Part shown: positions 46,083-54,461 of the stretch, piece after piece
Numbering within the stretch: the first letter of the stretch is position 1
Layout: every line of letters begins with the position of its first letter
Source: Gammaproteobacteria bacterium
Lineage (GTDB): Bacteria > Pseudomonadota > Gammaproteobacteria > Pseudomonadales > Azotimanducaceae
Assembly (NCBI GenBank): GCA_016874135.1
Contig: VGVE01000002.1
Span: 27,829-91,828 of the forward strand
Direction: 5' to 3'
DNA: 64,000 nucleotides
Position numbers and translations under genes: made by a program
The notes under the pieces: generated by a model
Told to the model about the DNA's origin: nothing
The model's input: only the letters and a program-made list of their open reading frames with translations
Databases searched by the model: none

Positions 46083-48127
46083 TTGCCCTCGCACACGTTG
46101 GTGTCATTGCTGTCGAGGAAAGGTGCCTGGGGGCATTGCACGTAGCGCAGCCTCACGCCCTTGGGAGTGAGTCGGTCCGCACGCATCGCTGCCGGTGCGT
46201 TGCCGATCGCTCCGCCCAGTGCCTGGCCGGCGTTGTGCAACCCGAGGAATGCCACCATGTCATCCTGGTCGATGCCATCACCGGACACACCGATTGCGCC
46301 AACCAGAATGGAGTTGCGGTAAATCGGCACGGCACCCGGGAAAATCTGGATGCCGTTCGCCGTGCGCAGTTCGGTTACCGTGGAGGCGATCACCGATGGG
46401 CCAGCAGCAATACCGACACCGGCACAGTTCTGCGGTACATCTGTGGTGGCGCCGAGCAGGAACAGCACGTGATTCAGCACGGCGTTGACTGAAAGATCCA
46501 GCTGGAACCCCGACGAAAGTACGCTCCATTCACCCGGTCCTTTCGAGAGTGGTCCAGGCTCGCTGCCGTTGATTCCGTCCGGATAAAAAGGTCGTGCCAA
46601 ATTGCCGACGCTGCGATTGGCAAATGCCACCTGACCATCAGCGAGCAAGCCGTTGCGGCCCGTAAAGGTGCGCAGGGCGGTGACATAGGCGGCAAGATTC
46701 TGCGTGCGATTGACGCCGAAATACGCAGCGTCAGGCAGGTTGGCTACGAAATTGCCTGAATTCACCGCCGAGAAAAACGCCGCAGCGCGTGCCTTCTGCA
46801 AAGACACATCCGCACCGAACACGGGCGCGTCACGCGTACGCGCCATGCCGAGAATCACACCTGTCGTATCGATCACGCTGATGGTGACCCGCATTTGAGA
46901 ATTCAGGGGCCGCCTGATTTGCGCACGGGATCGATTGGCAATGGCCAGGGCTTCCGACAGTACCGTGCGCACTTCGTTTGCGGTCAGTGCACCACCGCCG
47001 ATCAGAGCGGCATCCGTACCTGCACGAGGCGCGAACCGTGGCTGGTTATTGTTGTTCACAAACACGAAAGCGTCGCGGTTCGGGAAGTTACCTTCGGTGT
47101 CGGCACGGATGCCAGAAGCCTCTGTACCAAAGGGCGTGCCCTGCACGATGGTAGCGGTGTTGTAGCCGGCAAGCGCCGTTAGGCCGCCGTCAGTTGCGGT
47201 GAGAGTGCCAAACGCCGGCGCATTGCGCGGGTTGGCGGACAGGTCATCAGCATCGACATCGGTGTATCGGAAGGTCTTGCCATCCACGGTGATGCGGTTA
47301 GCGCGACGATCTTCCGGTGCACCGAAACTGAATTGGCCTGCAATCGCGATGAGTTCATCAACGTCGCTGTCAAAGTCACTGATAACCGGATCAATGCTGT
47401 AGCGGCCATCGGCGATCACGCCCACACCACCCACTACCGTGCCGCTCTTGTACAGCGGCAAGCCACCTGGATCTGCGGAAAGACCGAGCGGTGACCGCTT
47501 CGGACCCGCATCTGCAGCCCCACCGGCGAACCGGCCAGAGAAATCCGAACACGGCAACTGGCTGAATTGCACACCAAAGAGGGGTCCCGCCGGCTGATCC
47601 CGTTCACCCGGGTTGAAGTTCTCCTGCACGATCTGATTGGCCGTGCGAGTGGTGAAGGCATTGCCTTCCGAGGACAGGTACGCACCGGTGACCGCCTTCG
47701 CCACTGCGGCCGCCTTGGCAACGGCCGAACTGGTGTCGGCAGTACCGATATCCAGATTGATACCTTCCAGACCGGCGTTGACCAGTGGCCGGCCGCTACT
47801 GTCCAACCGCGTGGAAATGTTCACCGTCTGCCGTTCCATCTGCCAGATGCCGAGTACGTTTCCTACCCGATCCACCACGGCAATCGTCGCCCGGACGTTG
47901 CGCGCTCTCGCTTCGGCTACCGCTCGCGCGATCACACCCTGCACATCAGCGACCGTGAGTAACGCGGACGTATCGGCGCAGTTTCCCGAACAAGGCTGTG
48001 GGGTCGGATCCTGTCCAGCCGGGTTGCTGCGGCCACCACCACCGCCGCCACAGGCAGAAAGCGCAAGACCAGCGCCGGCAAAAACAAGCCAGCGCACGAA
48101 CCACCGGGACGGATTCTTGTTGTTCAT
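46079..48127 (-). CDS. Lipoprotein with two GlcG/HbpS-like domains
   Basis: The 682-residue protein starts at ATG 48127, coupled to the upstream cytochrome (ATGA). The lipobox LALSAC puts the lipidated residue at Cys26. A Gly-rich spacer follows, with a CSGNC segment. Two GlcG/HbpS (DUF336) domains are read: about 55-330 (VADVQGVIARAVAEARARNVRATIAVVDRVGNVLGIW) and about 375-660 (VRTVLSEALAIANRSRAQIRRPLN with VTISVIDTTGVILG). Family members bind heme or degraded porphyrins and sense redox stress. Here it is a periplasmic or outer-membrane lipoprotein, so heme handling next to the decaheme genes is plausible. Confidence 0.82.
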   Translation of the reverse strand: MNNKNPSRWFVRWLVFAGAGLALSACGGGGGGRSNPAGQDPTPQPCSGNCADTSALLTVADVQGVIARAVAEARARNVRATIAVVDRVGNVLGIWQMERQTVNISTRLDSSGRPLVNAGLEGINLDIGTADTSSAVAKAAAVAKAVTGAYLSSEGNAFTTRTANQIVQENFNPGERDQPAGPLFGVQFSQLPCSDFSGRFAGGAADAGPKRSPLGLSADPGGLPLYKSGTVVGGVGVIADGRYSIDPVISDFDSDVDELIAIAGQFSFGAPEDRRANRITVDGKTFRYTDVDADDLSANPRNAPAFGTLTATDGGLTALAGYNTATIVQGTPFGTEASGIRADTEGNFPNRDAFVFVNNNNQPRFAPRAGTDAALIGGGALTANEVRTVLSEALAIANRSRAQIRRPLNSQMRVTISVIDTTGVILGMARTRDAPVFGADVSLQKARAAAFFSAVNSGNFVANLPDAAYFGVNRTQNLAAYVTALRTFTGRNGLLADGQVAFANRSVGNLARPFYPDGINGSEPGPLSKGPGEWSVLSSGFQLDLSVNAVLNHVLFLLGATTDVPQNCAGVGIAAGPSVIASTVTELRTANGIQIFPGAVPIYRNSILVGAIGVSGDGIDQDDMVAFLGLHNAGQALGGAIGNAPAAMRADRLTPKGVRLRYVQCPQAPFLDSNDTNVCEGK

Positions 48128-49872
48128 GGACTACGCTCCAGAAATTCCAGGGGCTTGCCTGCATTGAGGGACGCTCCCGGGTGGTAGGCGTGGCAGGCGA
48201 TGCAGTCGAGCGGCACGCTCTGATCCGCATGGGCATCGTTGTGGCAGGTCGTACAGCTGCCGATATCGGGAATCAGCACGTCCTGGCTTGATTTCGCGGA
48301 CTGCGCCGCGTGACAGGTTGCACAGGCCATGTCACCGGTCACATCTTTCTGGGTGAGATGCGAATGGTGATCAAACTTCGCCGTTGGCATGAAGTCGTGT
48401 GAGAGTTTGACCGGCAACACTTCAAAGCGTGCATAGACGTCCTGACTGCCATGGTCTTCGACCACGTGACAGGTCACGCAGCCGCTGTTCAGGAACTGGC
48501 TTTCCGCTTCCTGTTGCGTACGTGCCATCGCGCATGCAGACGCGCCCTGCGAACACGTCCCAACGGGTGCAGGTTGGTGTGCCTGATTGGGACGGCGTCT
48601 TCGTTCATGGGGTTTTGGCACCACCGCACTGCTGGGATTGGCGTAGTAGCGGATGAAGTGTGCCTCCATCATGGCCACCGCTTCATGCGGTTGTCCGTGT
48701 GGCAACTGACGCTCCGGCGATGCTGCATCGAAGGTCAGCTCATGACATTCACGGCAGTGTTTTTCCATGGTGACGGGTTCGAAGTGTTCCCGGTCAGAGG
48801 CAAGGGTGTGGCAGTTCCCGCAGACCATGGCTTCGCCATCCGTCCATTTCACCTTCTCGCCAGCAAGGTGCAGCTCGTGCGGGAACTTGAGATTCGATGC
48901 CTCTGTTGCGCCTTTGATTTTTGCTTCGATGCGATCCCACTCGAATTCGCCGCCATCGGTACGCCGAGAACGCTCCAGTGCAATCTCGAACGGCGGATGG
49001 CTGTCTTCATCGAATCCAGTAACGGCCTGCATATGGGGAACGCGATCCGCCAGTCGTTCCGGTTCCGCGTGGCAATCCGTGCACAGGGTGTCGGCGGAGA
49101 TCACCAGCAAGGTCGGCTGATTGTGTTCCTTGTGGCAGGTGGCACACCGGTCGGTTGGTGCACTCTCGAGCGAAGCATGTCCCGCCACCACATGATCGGT
49201 AACGTTCTTGTGGCAGGCTTCGCAGGCTTCATCCGGGACACGCTTGAAGAGTTCCTTGTGGCACGCCTGGCAGTCATTGCCGATTGCGTGGTTGTGGATG
49301 GCGTGCAAGGGGCCGCTGGTCCAGATGGCGTCCGTGAACAGCTTCGCATCGTCAACAGGCGTGCTCTCATCGTTGTCGAGCACCAGCCATAACGGAAAGC
49401 CCAACCCGAAAAGTACGACCAGTAGCAGCAAAGCCCACGAGGGCAGACGCTTACCAAGCCAGGTGTCTTCTAGACGCGTGCGGTAGGCGCGCTCAAAACT
49501 GGCGCTATCGACAGCCGGGTTACGCAGCAGCTCGAGCGCGATGTCAAAACCTGCGGGTGCTGCAATCCGAGTGAGGCGATGCCCGCCAAGCTCGATGGCA
49601 TCACCCACCGCAAGAGTTGCTGACTTCTGCTCCTTACCGGCCTCACCATCCTTGCCATGCACCTTGATCCGCGCGCGGCCGATACAGGTGACACTGACGT
49701 CGCTTCCGGAACGACCAAGGGTAGCGTGCTGTCCGAAGATGCCTTCGCCAATGAGCTGCAGCATGGCATGCTGGGCACTGCCGAGCGTGAGGGGATCACC
49801 ACTCAGCTCGCGATCGGTGAATCCCTCCGCCTGACCCGGGCCCGTCTGTTTTTCCCTGAGTAGCAGATCCAT
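48124..49872 (-). CDS. FHA-like domain / transmembrane helix / decaheme cytochrome c fusion
   Basis: The 582-residue protein starts at ATG 49872, six bases after the preceding stop. Residues of about 25-105 look like a degenerate FHA domain: LTLGSAQHA replaces the usual GR, and FGQHA replaces SRxHA, followed by VGDAIELGG. A membrane helix lies at about 145-165 (SWALLLLVVLFGLGFPLWLVL). The C-terminal part has ten CxxCH sites: CQACH, CEACH, CATCH, CTDCH, CGNCH, CRECH, CVTCH, CATCH, CTTCH and CIACH. No signal peptide precedes the helix, so topology is cytoplasmic FHA and periplasmic hemes. It would accept electrons from the adjacent cytochrome b. A fusion of an FHA-type module to a multiheme c-type cytochrome is not an architecture I recognise. 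Confidence 0.87.
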   Translation of the reverse strand: MDLLLREKQTGPGQAEGFTDRELSGDPLTLGSAQHAMLQLIGEGIFGQHATLGRSGSDVSVTCIGRARIKVHGKDGEAGKEQKSATLAVGDAIELGGHRLTRIAAPAGFDIALELLRNPAVDSASFERAYRTRLEDTWLGKRLPSWALLLLVVLFGLGFPLWLVLDNDESTPVDDAKLFTDAIWTSGPLHAIHNHAIGNDCQACHKELFKRVPDEACEACHKNVTDHVVAGHASLESAPTDRCATCHKEHNQPTLLVISADTLCTDCHAEPERLADRVPHMQAVTGFDEDSHPPFEIALERSRRTDGGEFEWDRIEAKIKGATEASNLKFPHELHLAGEKVKWTDGEAMVCGNCHTLASDREHFEPVTMEKHCRECHELTFDAASPERQLPHGQPHEAVAMMEAHFIRYYANPSSAVVPKPHERRRRPNQAHQPAPVGTCSQGASACAMARTQQEAESQFLNSGCVTCHVVEDHGSQDVYARFEVLPVKLSHDFMPTAKFDHHSHLTQKDVTGDMACATCHAAQSAKSSQDVLIPDIGSCTTCHNDAHADQSVPLDCIACHAYHPGASLNAGKPLEFLERSP

Positions 49873-49878
49873 GGCCGG

Positions 49879-50748
49879 CTACCAGTACAAAAAAGTGGTG
49901 AGAACATGTACGACGAGCGCACCCAGCAGCGCGATCGTCATCGGCACATGCACATACAGCCAGCTCTGCAGCCAACCCTGCAGGCGAATGTCCTTGCGCA
50001 GACGTCGCAGAATCGTCTGCCGGCGACAGAGCACCGAAAGCAATTCTTCAAGCGCCACCACCTCGGCGGCTTTCTCCGCTTTCGGTATAAGTCCTGCAAC
50101 CGTATCGATGGCCAGCTGCTGATCCGGATGAGGCACCGGTTTTCCGCCATCGATGGTTATGCGCGATGAATCCCGACCCGTGAGCTGCGCCCATACACCG
50201 CCGCCGATGGCGGTTCTTTCGATACTGCTGGTGATGGCGGCCTGCACATCCGCGGAACACTGCCGTGCGAGTTTGAGTCCCTTTTCGTTGAGCTCGTACA
50301 ACTCACCGAAGAGTGAATCCCGCGATCCACCGAGGCGGTTGTCAGCAAGCTGGCGCGGATAGTTGATGTAGACATAAAGGCCGAAAAATCCGCTGAAAAT
50401 CACCACACACATGAGAATGTAAGCGAGTGTGTGCACATTCCAGCCAAACTGCAGGGCGCTGTGCAGTGAACCGATGATGAGGCAGGCAGTACCAAGATAA
50501 ACATGGGCTGACGCCCAGCCGCGTACCGTTCCATTGGTGGAGTTATAGCTGCGCTTGCGAATGCCGAGCCACGTGAGCCAGACAATGAGCAGCGCACCAA
50601 TCGTGCCGAGCGTGTAACCCTGCCAGGTCCCGCCGTTGGGTGGCTCGGCGCGCCCGTGCGTAACAAACAGGCCCACACAGATCACCACGAGTGCACTCGC
50701 CCACCAGAAGTAACGTGCACTGCGGTAACGGAGCAGGTTTTGATACAC
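49879..50748 (-). CDS. Membrane cytochrome b-like protein with two HX13H helices
   Basis: The 289-residue reading starts at GTG 50748, five bases after the reductase stop; a longer open frame overlaps that gene. Five membrane helices are visible. The third has HVYLGTACLIIGSLH and the fifth HVPMTIALLGALVVH. In both, the two histidines are 14 residues apart, the spacing that clamps two b hemes in bc1-type cytochromes. A large soluble loop separates helices 4 and 5. The protein is not a recognisable b561 or NapC family member. Placed between a soluble Fe-S flavoprotein and a membrane-anchored decaheme, it could carry electrons across the inner membrane. Confidence 0.75.
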   Translation of the reverse strand: MYQNLLRYRSARYFWWASALVVICVGLFVTHGRAEPPNGGTWQGYTLGTIGALLIVWLTWLGIRKRSYNSTNGTVRGWASAHVYLGTACLIIGSLHSALQFGWNVHTLAYILMCVVIFSGFFGLYVYINYPRQLADNRLGGSRDSLFGELYELNEKGLKLARQCSADVQAAITSSIERTAIGGGVWAQLTGRDSSRITIDGGKPVPHPDQQLAIDTVAGLIPKAEKAAEVVALEELLSVLCRRQTILRRLRKDIRLQGWLQSWLYVHVPMTIALLGALVVHVLTTFLYW

Positions 50749-50752
50749 GGCA

Positions 50753-53323
50753 TCAACCCAGGAGATCGATGAACTGGTTCGGTGCCAGACGCTGAGCGGC
50801 GCCGGTGGGACAGGCGGCAACGCAAGCAGGCCCCGTCTTGCGATTGATGCAGGCATCGCACTTCACCGCACGTTTGCCTTTGGCCTTGTCTTCCTTCTTC
50901 GGTTCGTATCCTGGTTCCTCACCGGGACCGGTACCGAGACCCAGCAGGATCCACTGCAAAAGACCCGGTTTTTTCGGCGCGGGATAGGCGAGCTTGATCA
51001 CACCGTACGGACAATTCTTCTCGCAGTTGCCACAACCAATGCAGGAATCGTTGATGAATACCTCGCCATCCACTCCGCGTTGCAACGCGTTGGGTGGACA
51101 GTCCTTCATGCAATGCGGATGTTCGCAGTGCCGGCAGGCAACGGGTATGTGAATGCGCGCAAAGGTGGCGCCTGCGCTGCGATCCAGTCGTGAGATTCCC
51201 CCGTGGGTTTCGGCGCAGGCCTTCTCGCAGTTGTCACACCCGACACAGAGCGCTTCATCGATGATCAGCGTATCGGTCGCCTCGCCGAGGCCCTGCCCCA
51301 TGAGAAAACGCATGAGGTTCCCGGACTCCTGACGCACTTCCATCTGCGAACTTGCGAGAAGCCGCTCACTCACCCGCTGCTGCAGGCTCTCGACTTTCGC
51401 GCCCCTCTTGCCCATGAGCGCACGAAAATTCCCCTGGCTGATCTCGATGGTCTCGGTGGCAACGGTCGCGGTTGCGGACTCACGTCGCACGCGGTCGCCC
51501 ATCAGCGCCATCTGGCCGACAAGTTCCCCGGACCTGAGTTCGGCAATCAGCGTATCTGCGGGCGGCCCCTCTGCCTGCGCGACCGCACGGGTGAGGGTGA
51601 CCGAACCACGGCGCACAAGGTGCATTACCTGGCCCATGTCATTCTGCGCGTAGAGAACTTCACCGGCGCGGAACTGGCGAATCGGACACGCGAGTGCAAT
51701 CTCCCGGAGATCGGCAAACGAAGCCTCTGGCGCAAAGTGGCGACGTAGTTCGCGCACCACAAAGATCCAGTCGACGCCTGCCCGCACCTCTTCGTTGGAG
51801 GCGAGCAGCTTCACCATGGTGCGCCGTGGTGTTTCGATCAGGATGCAGCCGGCCCCCGCCTTGGCGCTGTCGACGCGCGGGCGACCACTGATCAAACTCG
51901 ACTCGCCGAAGAACTGGCCCCGCTCAAGCGTGCGGTTCAACCCCTCCTCTTCGAGGACCACATCGCCGTCGATGATGGTGAAGAAGGAGGCCGCGTATTC
52001 CCCTTGCCGGTAGAGGTAGTCACCCTCGCGGATCAAGTTGGGCATCCGTGGCTGTGGGCTCTTGCCGGCCAGCTTCGCCTTCAGTTCCGCCAGTTTTTGC
52101 TGTGCTTCATCGAGCAGCGGCCCTTGCGGGTACGAGACCATGACGTTGCTCTCGATGAGCAGCTCGCGGAAGTTGAGTGCATTCAGCTGTTTGAACATCG
52201 GAATGCGCTGCTGGAATAGTGTCAGCAGCTCGTCCACATCGCGCATGAACGGCATGCAATGGAACTGGTATTCGATCAACGGATGGTCCGCGGGCTTCAC
52301 CATGTTGCCGCGGATAAACTCGACCACATCGTAGCCCTGGTTCATCGCCTGCTTGATGAGCGGATAACCCGCCAGCGCGCCAATCAGATAAAGACCGGCC
52401 ACATTGGTTTCGTAGGTTTTCGAAAGCTCCGGTATGGCATCCGGCTTGGGGCTCGGGAAGGTCACACCGATGTCTTCCACAAACTTGCGTGGCGGCACTC
52501 CGCCGAGGCGCGCAATCACCCGGTCGCAGGGAACGACCTTCTCGCCTTCCGGTGTGTTGAAGGTGATCTCCAGGGGTTTGCCGGCATCCGGGGTCTCGAT
52601 GACCAGCTTGATCGTCGTTTCGTAGAGGCAATCAAAATCGAGGCCGGGGTTGTTGATCGCCGCCAGTACCGCGTTGAGATTGCCTTCTTTGGCGCGGCTG
52701 AATTCCGCGCCGCGGTTGACGATGATGATGCGGTTCTGTTTCGAGAGCCCGATAGCATTTTCGATGGCGGCATCACCCGCTCCGACCACAATGATGGTTT
52801 CGCCGCGAAACTCATCCGGATCATCGAGCTGATACTGCACCAGCAGCAGGTTTTCGCCTGGTGCGCCCAGTTTGCGCGGGTTACCAGCAGTACCGATGCC
52901 AAGGATGACGTTGTCGGCATTTACCTTCGATCCATCCGCCATAGCGATCGTGAAGACATGGTCCTTGACTACGACCTTGGTGACGTCGGCGCCATAACGA
53001 ATGTTGACGCCCTGTGACTGAAGGCTGTCCACCCAGCCGCCAAGAATGGATTCGCGGGTACCGGCTCTGAAGTCGAAGTCACTGCGCAGATCCAGAAAGC
53101 CGGGCTCGGCCATGACGTGCTTGCCCTTCTGGTACTGCTGGATCGTTTTGGCGTGGGCCGAGAATCCTTCGAGCAGAACGTAGCTTGGAGTCGTTCGACC
53201 TTCTTCCCGATCATGGAATTGCGCGCGTGCCGCCGCGCTCAAACCTCCAGGGCCTGAGCCGACAATAGCAATACGGAAGTGATCTTCCCCCTGTTGGCCC
53301 GGCGTCATACTGGCTTGCTCCAT
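50753..53323 (-). CDS. FAD/NAD(P) reductase fused to two cNMP-binding domains and four [4Fe-4S] sites
   Basis: The 856-residue protein starts at ATG 53323; ATG 53308 is possible. Residues 20-350: FAD Rossmann GSGPGG (22-27), NAD(P) site GAGDAA (181-186), and a C-terminal FAD loop near VAGLYLIGALAG. No CxxC is found in this half, so it is not a thioredoxin reductase. Residues of about 425-530 and 545-655 are two cyclic-nucleotide-binding folds (FFGESSLISGRPRVDSA and VGQMALMGDRVRRESA). Residues 693-838 supply sixteen cysteines in four clusters (693/696/699/703, 730/733/738/742, 761/764/767/771, 822/825/834/838), like FdhB/HybA electron-transfer subunits. It lacks a signal peptide, so it acts in the cytoplasm. 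I infer NAD(P)H oxidation passed via iron-sulfur clusters to the membrane cytochrome b, gated by cyclic nucleotides. Confidence 0.86.
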   Translation of the reverse strand: MEQASMTPGQQGEDHFRIAIVGSGPGGLSAAARAQFHDREEGRTTPSYVLLEGFSAHAKTIQQYQKGKHVMAEPGFLDLRSDFDFRAGTRESILGGWVDSLQSQGVNIRYGADVTKVVVKDHVFTIAMADGSKVNADNVILGIGTAGNPRKLGAPGENLLLVQYQLDDPDEFRGETIIVVGAGDAAIENAIGLSKQNRIIIVNRGAEFSRAKEGNLNAVLAAINNPGLDFDCLYETTIKLVIETPDAGKPLEITFNTPEGEKVVPCDRVIARLGGVPPRKFVEDIGVTFPSPKPDAIPELSKTYETNVAGLYLIGALAGYPLIKQAMNQGYDVVEFIRGNMVKPADHPLIEYQFHCMPFMRDVDELLTLFQQRIPMFKQLNALNFRELLIESNVMVSYPQGPLLDEAQQKLAELKAKLAGKSPQPRMPNLIREGDYLYRQGEYAASFFTIIDGDVVLEEEGLNRTLERGQFFGESSLISGRPRVDSAKAGAGCILIETPRRTMVKLLASNEEVRAGVDWIFVVRELRRHFAPEASFADLREIALACPIRQFRAGEVLYAQNDMGQVMHLVRRGSVTLTRAVAQAEGPPADTLIAELRSGELVGQMALMGDRVRRESATATVATETIEISQGNFRALMGKRGAKVESLQQRVSERLLASSQMEVRQESGNLMRFLMGQGLGEATDTLIIDEALCVGCDNCEKACAETHGGISRLDRSAGATFARIHIPVACRHCEHPHCMKDCPPNALQRGVDGEVFINDSCIGCGNCEKNCPYGVIKLAYPAPKKPGLLQWILLGLGTGPGEEPGYEPKKEDKAKGKRAVKCDACINRKTGPACVAACPTGAAQRLAPNQFIDLLG

Positions 53324-53507
53324 GCACCCCTAAACGAATCGAATTCTACCGGAGGAAACTCTGAAGGTAAGGACTTGTCGGGGTCACCGCAGCACTATTG
53401 AACTACGCCAATTCGCGATGCGACGTAGTTGCACGAATCCATCCGGAGAGTTGCGGGATCGGAGCTCGACTACTTAAACGGTGCGAACGTGACCGGCGTC
53501 GTCAAGG

Positions 53508-53957
53508 TTATCGGCGCGATGCTGGCGCAGGGCGTGGTGTTGCCATCGATGGCGGACCTTTCAGCTCAACCACATTCCCTTCGGGATCGTGGACATAGAT
53601 TGAGGGTCCACTGCCTTCTGCGCCATATCGTGCGGCGACCTCGCCGGCGCGCACACCATGCATTTCGAGGTGCCAACGGATTGCCTGAACATCGAACCTC
53701 TCCAGGCGTATGCAGAAGTGATCCATGTTGGTGTGTACGGGTGGTGACGAAGCATCTCGGTCGTGGCTCGCCGGGCAGATCAGATCAATCAGACAGGCGC
53801 CGGCGCGCAATTGAACGAGGTTCGCCGATCCCACACGTCGCTCTTCGCTGCAGCCGAGAACGTCGCAGTAGAAGTGCAGCATGGGTTCAAGTTCCCGCAC
53901 CCGCAGGACGACATGATCGAGCCCCATGATCTGGATCGGTGAGGACACTATCGTCAC
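53508..53957 (-). CDS. VOC-family glyoxalase-like protein
   Basis: The 149-residue protein begins with the VOC fold signature LDHVVLRVRELEPMLHFYCDVLGC and ends its second half with IYVHDPEGNVVELKG. Likely metal ligands: His in LDHVV, His in MDHFCIRL and Glu in VVELK. Members are glyoxalase I, fosfomycin-resistance and extradiol-dioxygenase relatives. The gene lies upstream of the reductase, separated by 184 bp with no clear gene, and downstream of the SRPBCC gene. Confidence 0.87.
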   Translation of the reverse strand: MTIVSSPIQIMGLDHVVLRVRELEPMLHFYCDVLGCSEERRVGSANLVQLRAGACLIDLICPASHDRDASSPPVHTNMDHFCIRLERFDVQAIRWHLEMHGVRAGEVAARYGAEGSGPSIYVHDPEGNVVELKGPPSMATPRPAPASRR

Positions 53958-54035
53958 CTCCAGGGCAAGACTACGGCTGCTGTGGAAGGGTTTGGCTTGG
54001 CGTCGCCAGTGACCAGTGCGCGGACACGTGATCCG

Positions 54036-54428
54036 TCAACTACCGCTGCGCCGCACCATGAGATGCAGCTGTGCCAGAGACTCCTTCATTGCCCTCAGAA
54101 TGAACTTCTCAACCATCACAGGCTGTACTTCCGTCCGCCACACCAGACGCGAACCACCAAGCCTGGACTCGATGGTGATGGAGGCGCGATGTGATTCGAG
54201 TGGCGCCTGCGATTCGATCACGCCGTATTCAATCACCCGTGTCGCATGATCGCCGCGGAAAATCCGTTCCGCCACCTCACCTGCACCCGCCATGGTCATC
54301 CGTCGCACAGTACCGTCGAAGTCGCAGGCTGTGACGCCGGGAACCCAGTCACTTCGCCCAGGATCACCGACGATGGCCCACAACACCTCAGGTTCACAGG
54401 CGAAGTCTTCAAGTGCTTCTATGGTCAT
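54036..54428 (-). CDS. SRPBCC-superfamily protein
   Basis: The 130-residue protein starts at ATG 54428 behind GGAAGAACAG, 33 bp after the kinase gene stop. The START-like fold is recognised from EDFACEPEVLWAIVGDPGRSDWVPGV, a core strand AERIFRGDHATRVIEYGV, and the C-terminal helix VEKFILRAMKESLAQLHLMV. It probably binds a hydrophobic ligand. Shared strand and tight spacing suggest cotranscription with the kinase. Confidence 0.78.
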   Translation of the reverse strand: MTIEALEDFACEPEVLWAIVGDPGRSDWVPGVTACDFDGTVRRMTMAGAGEVAERIFRGDHATRVIEYGVIESQAPLESHRASITIESRLGGSRLVWRTEVQPVMVEKFILRAMKESLAQLHLMVRRSGS

Positions 54429-54461
54429 CTGTTCTTCCGCTAGAATGCAGGCTCGTCAAAA

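Noticed and set aside
50753..53323. Thioredoxin reductase as function of the flavin domain
   Set aside because: No redox-active CxxC exists in residues 1-350; the electron acceptor is more likely its own [4Fe-4S] clusters.
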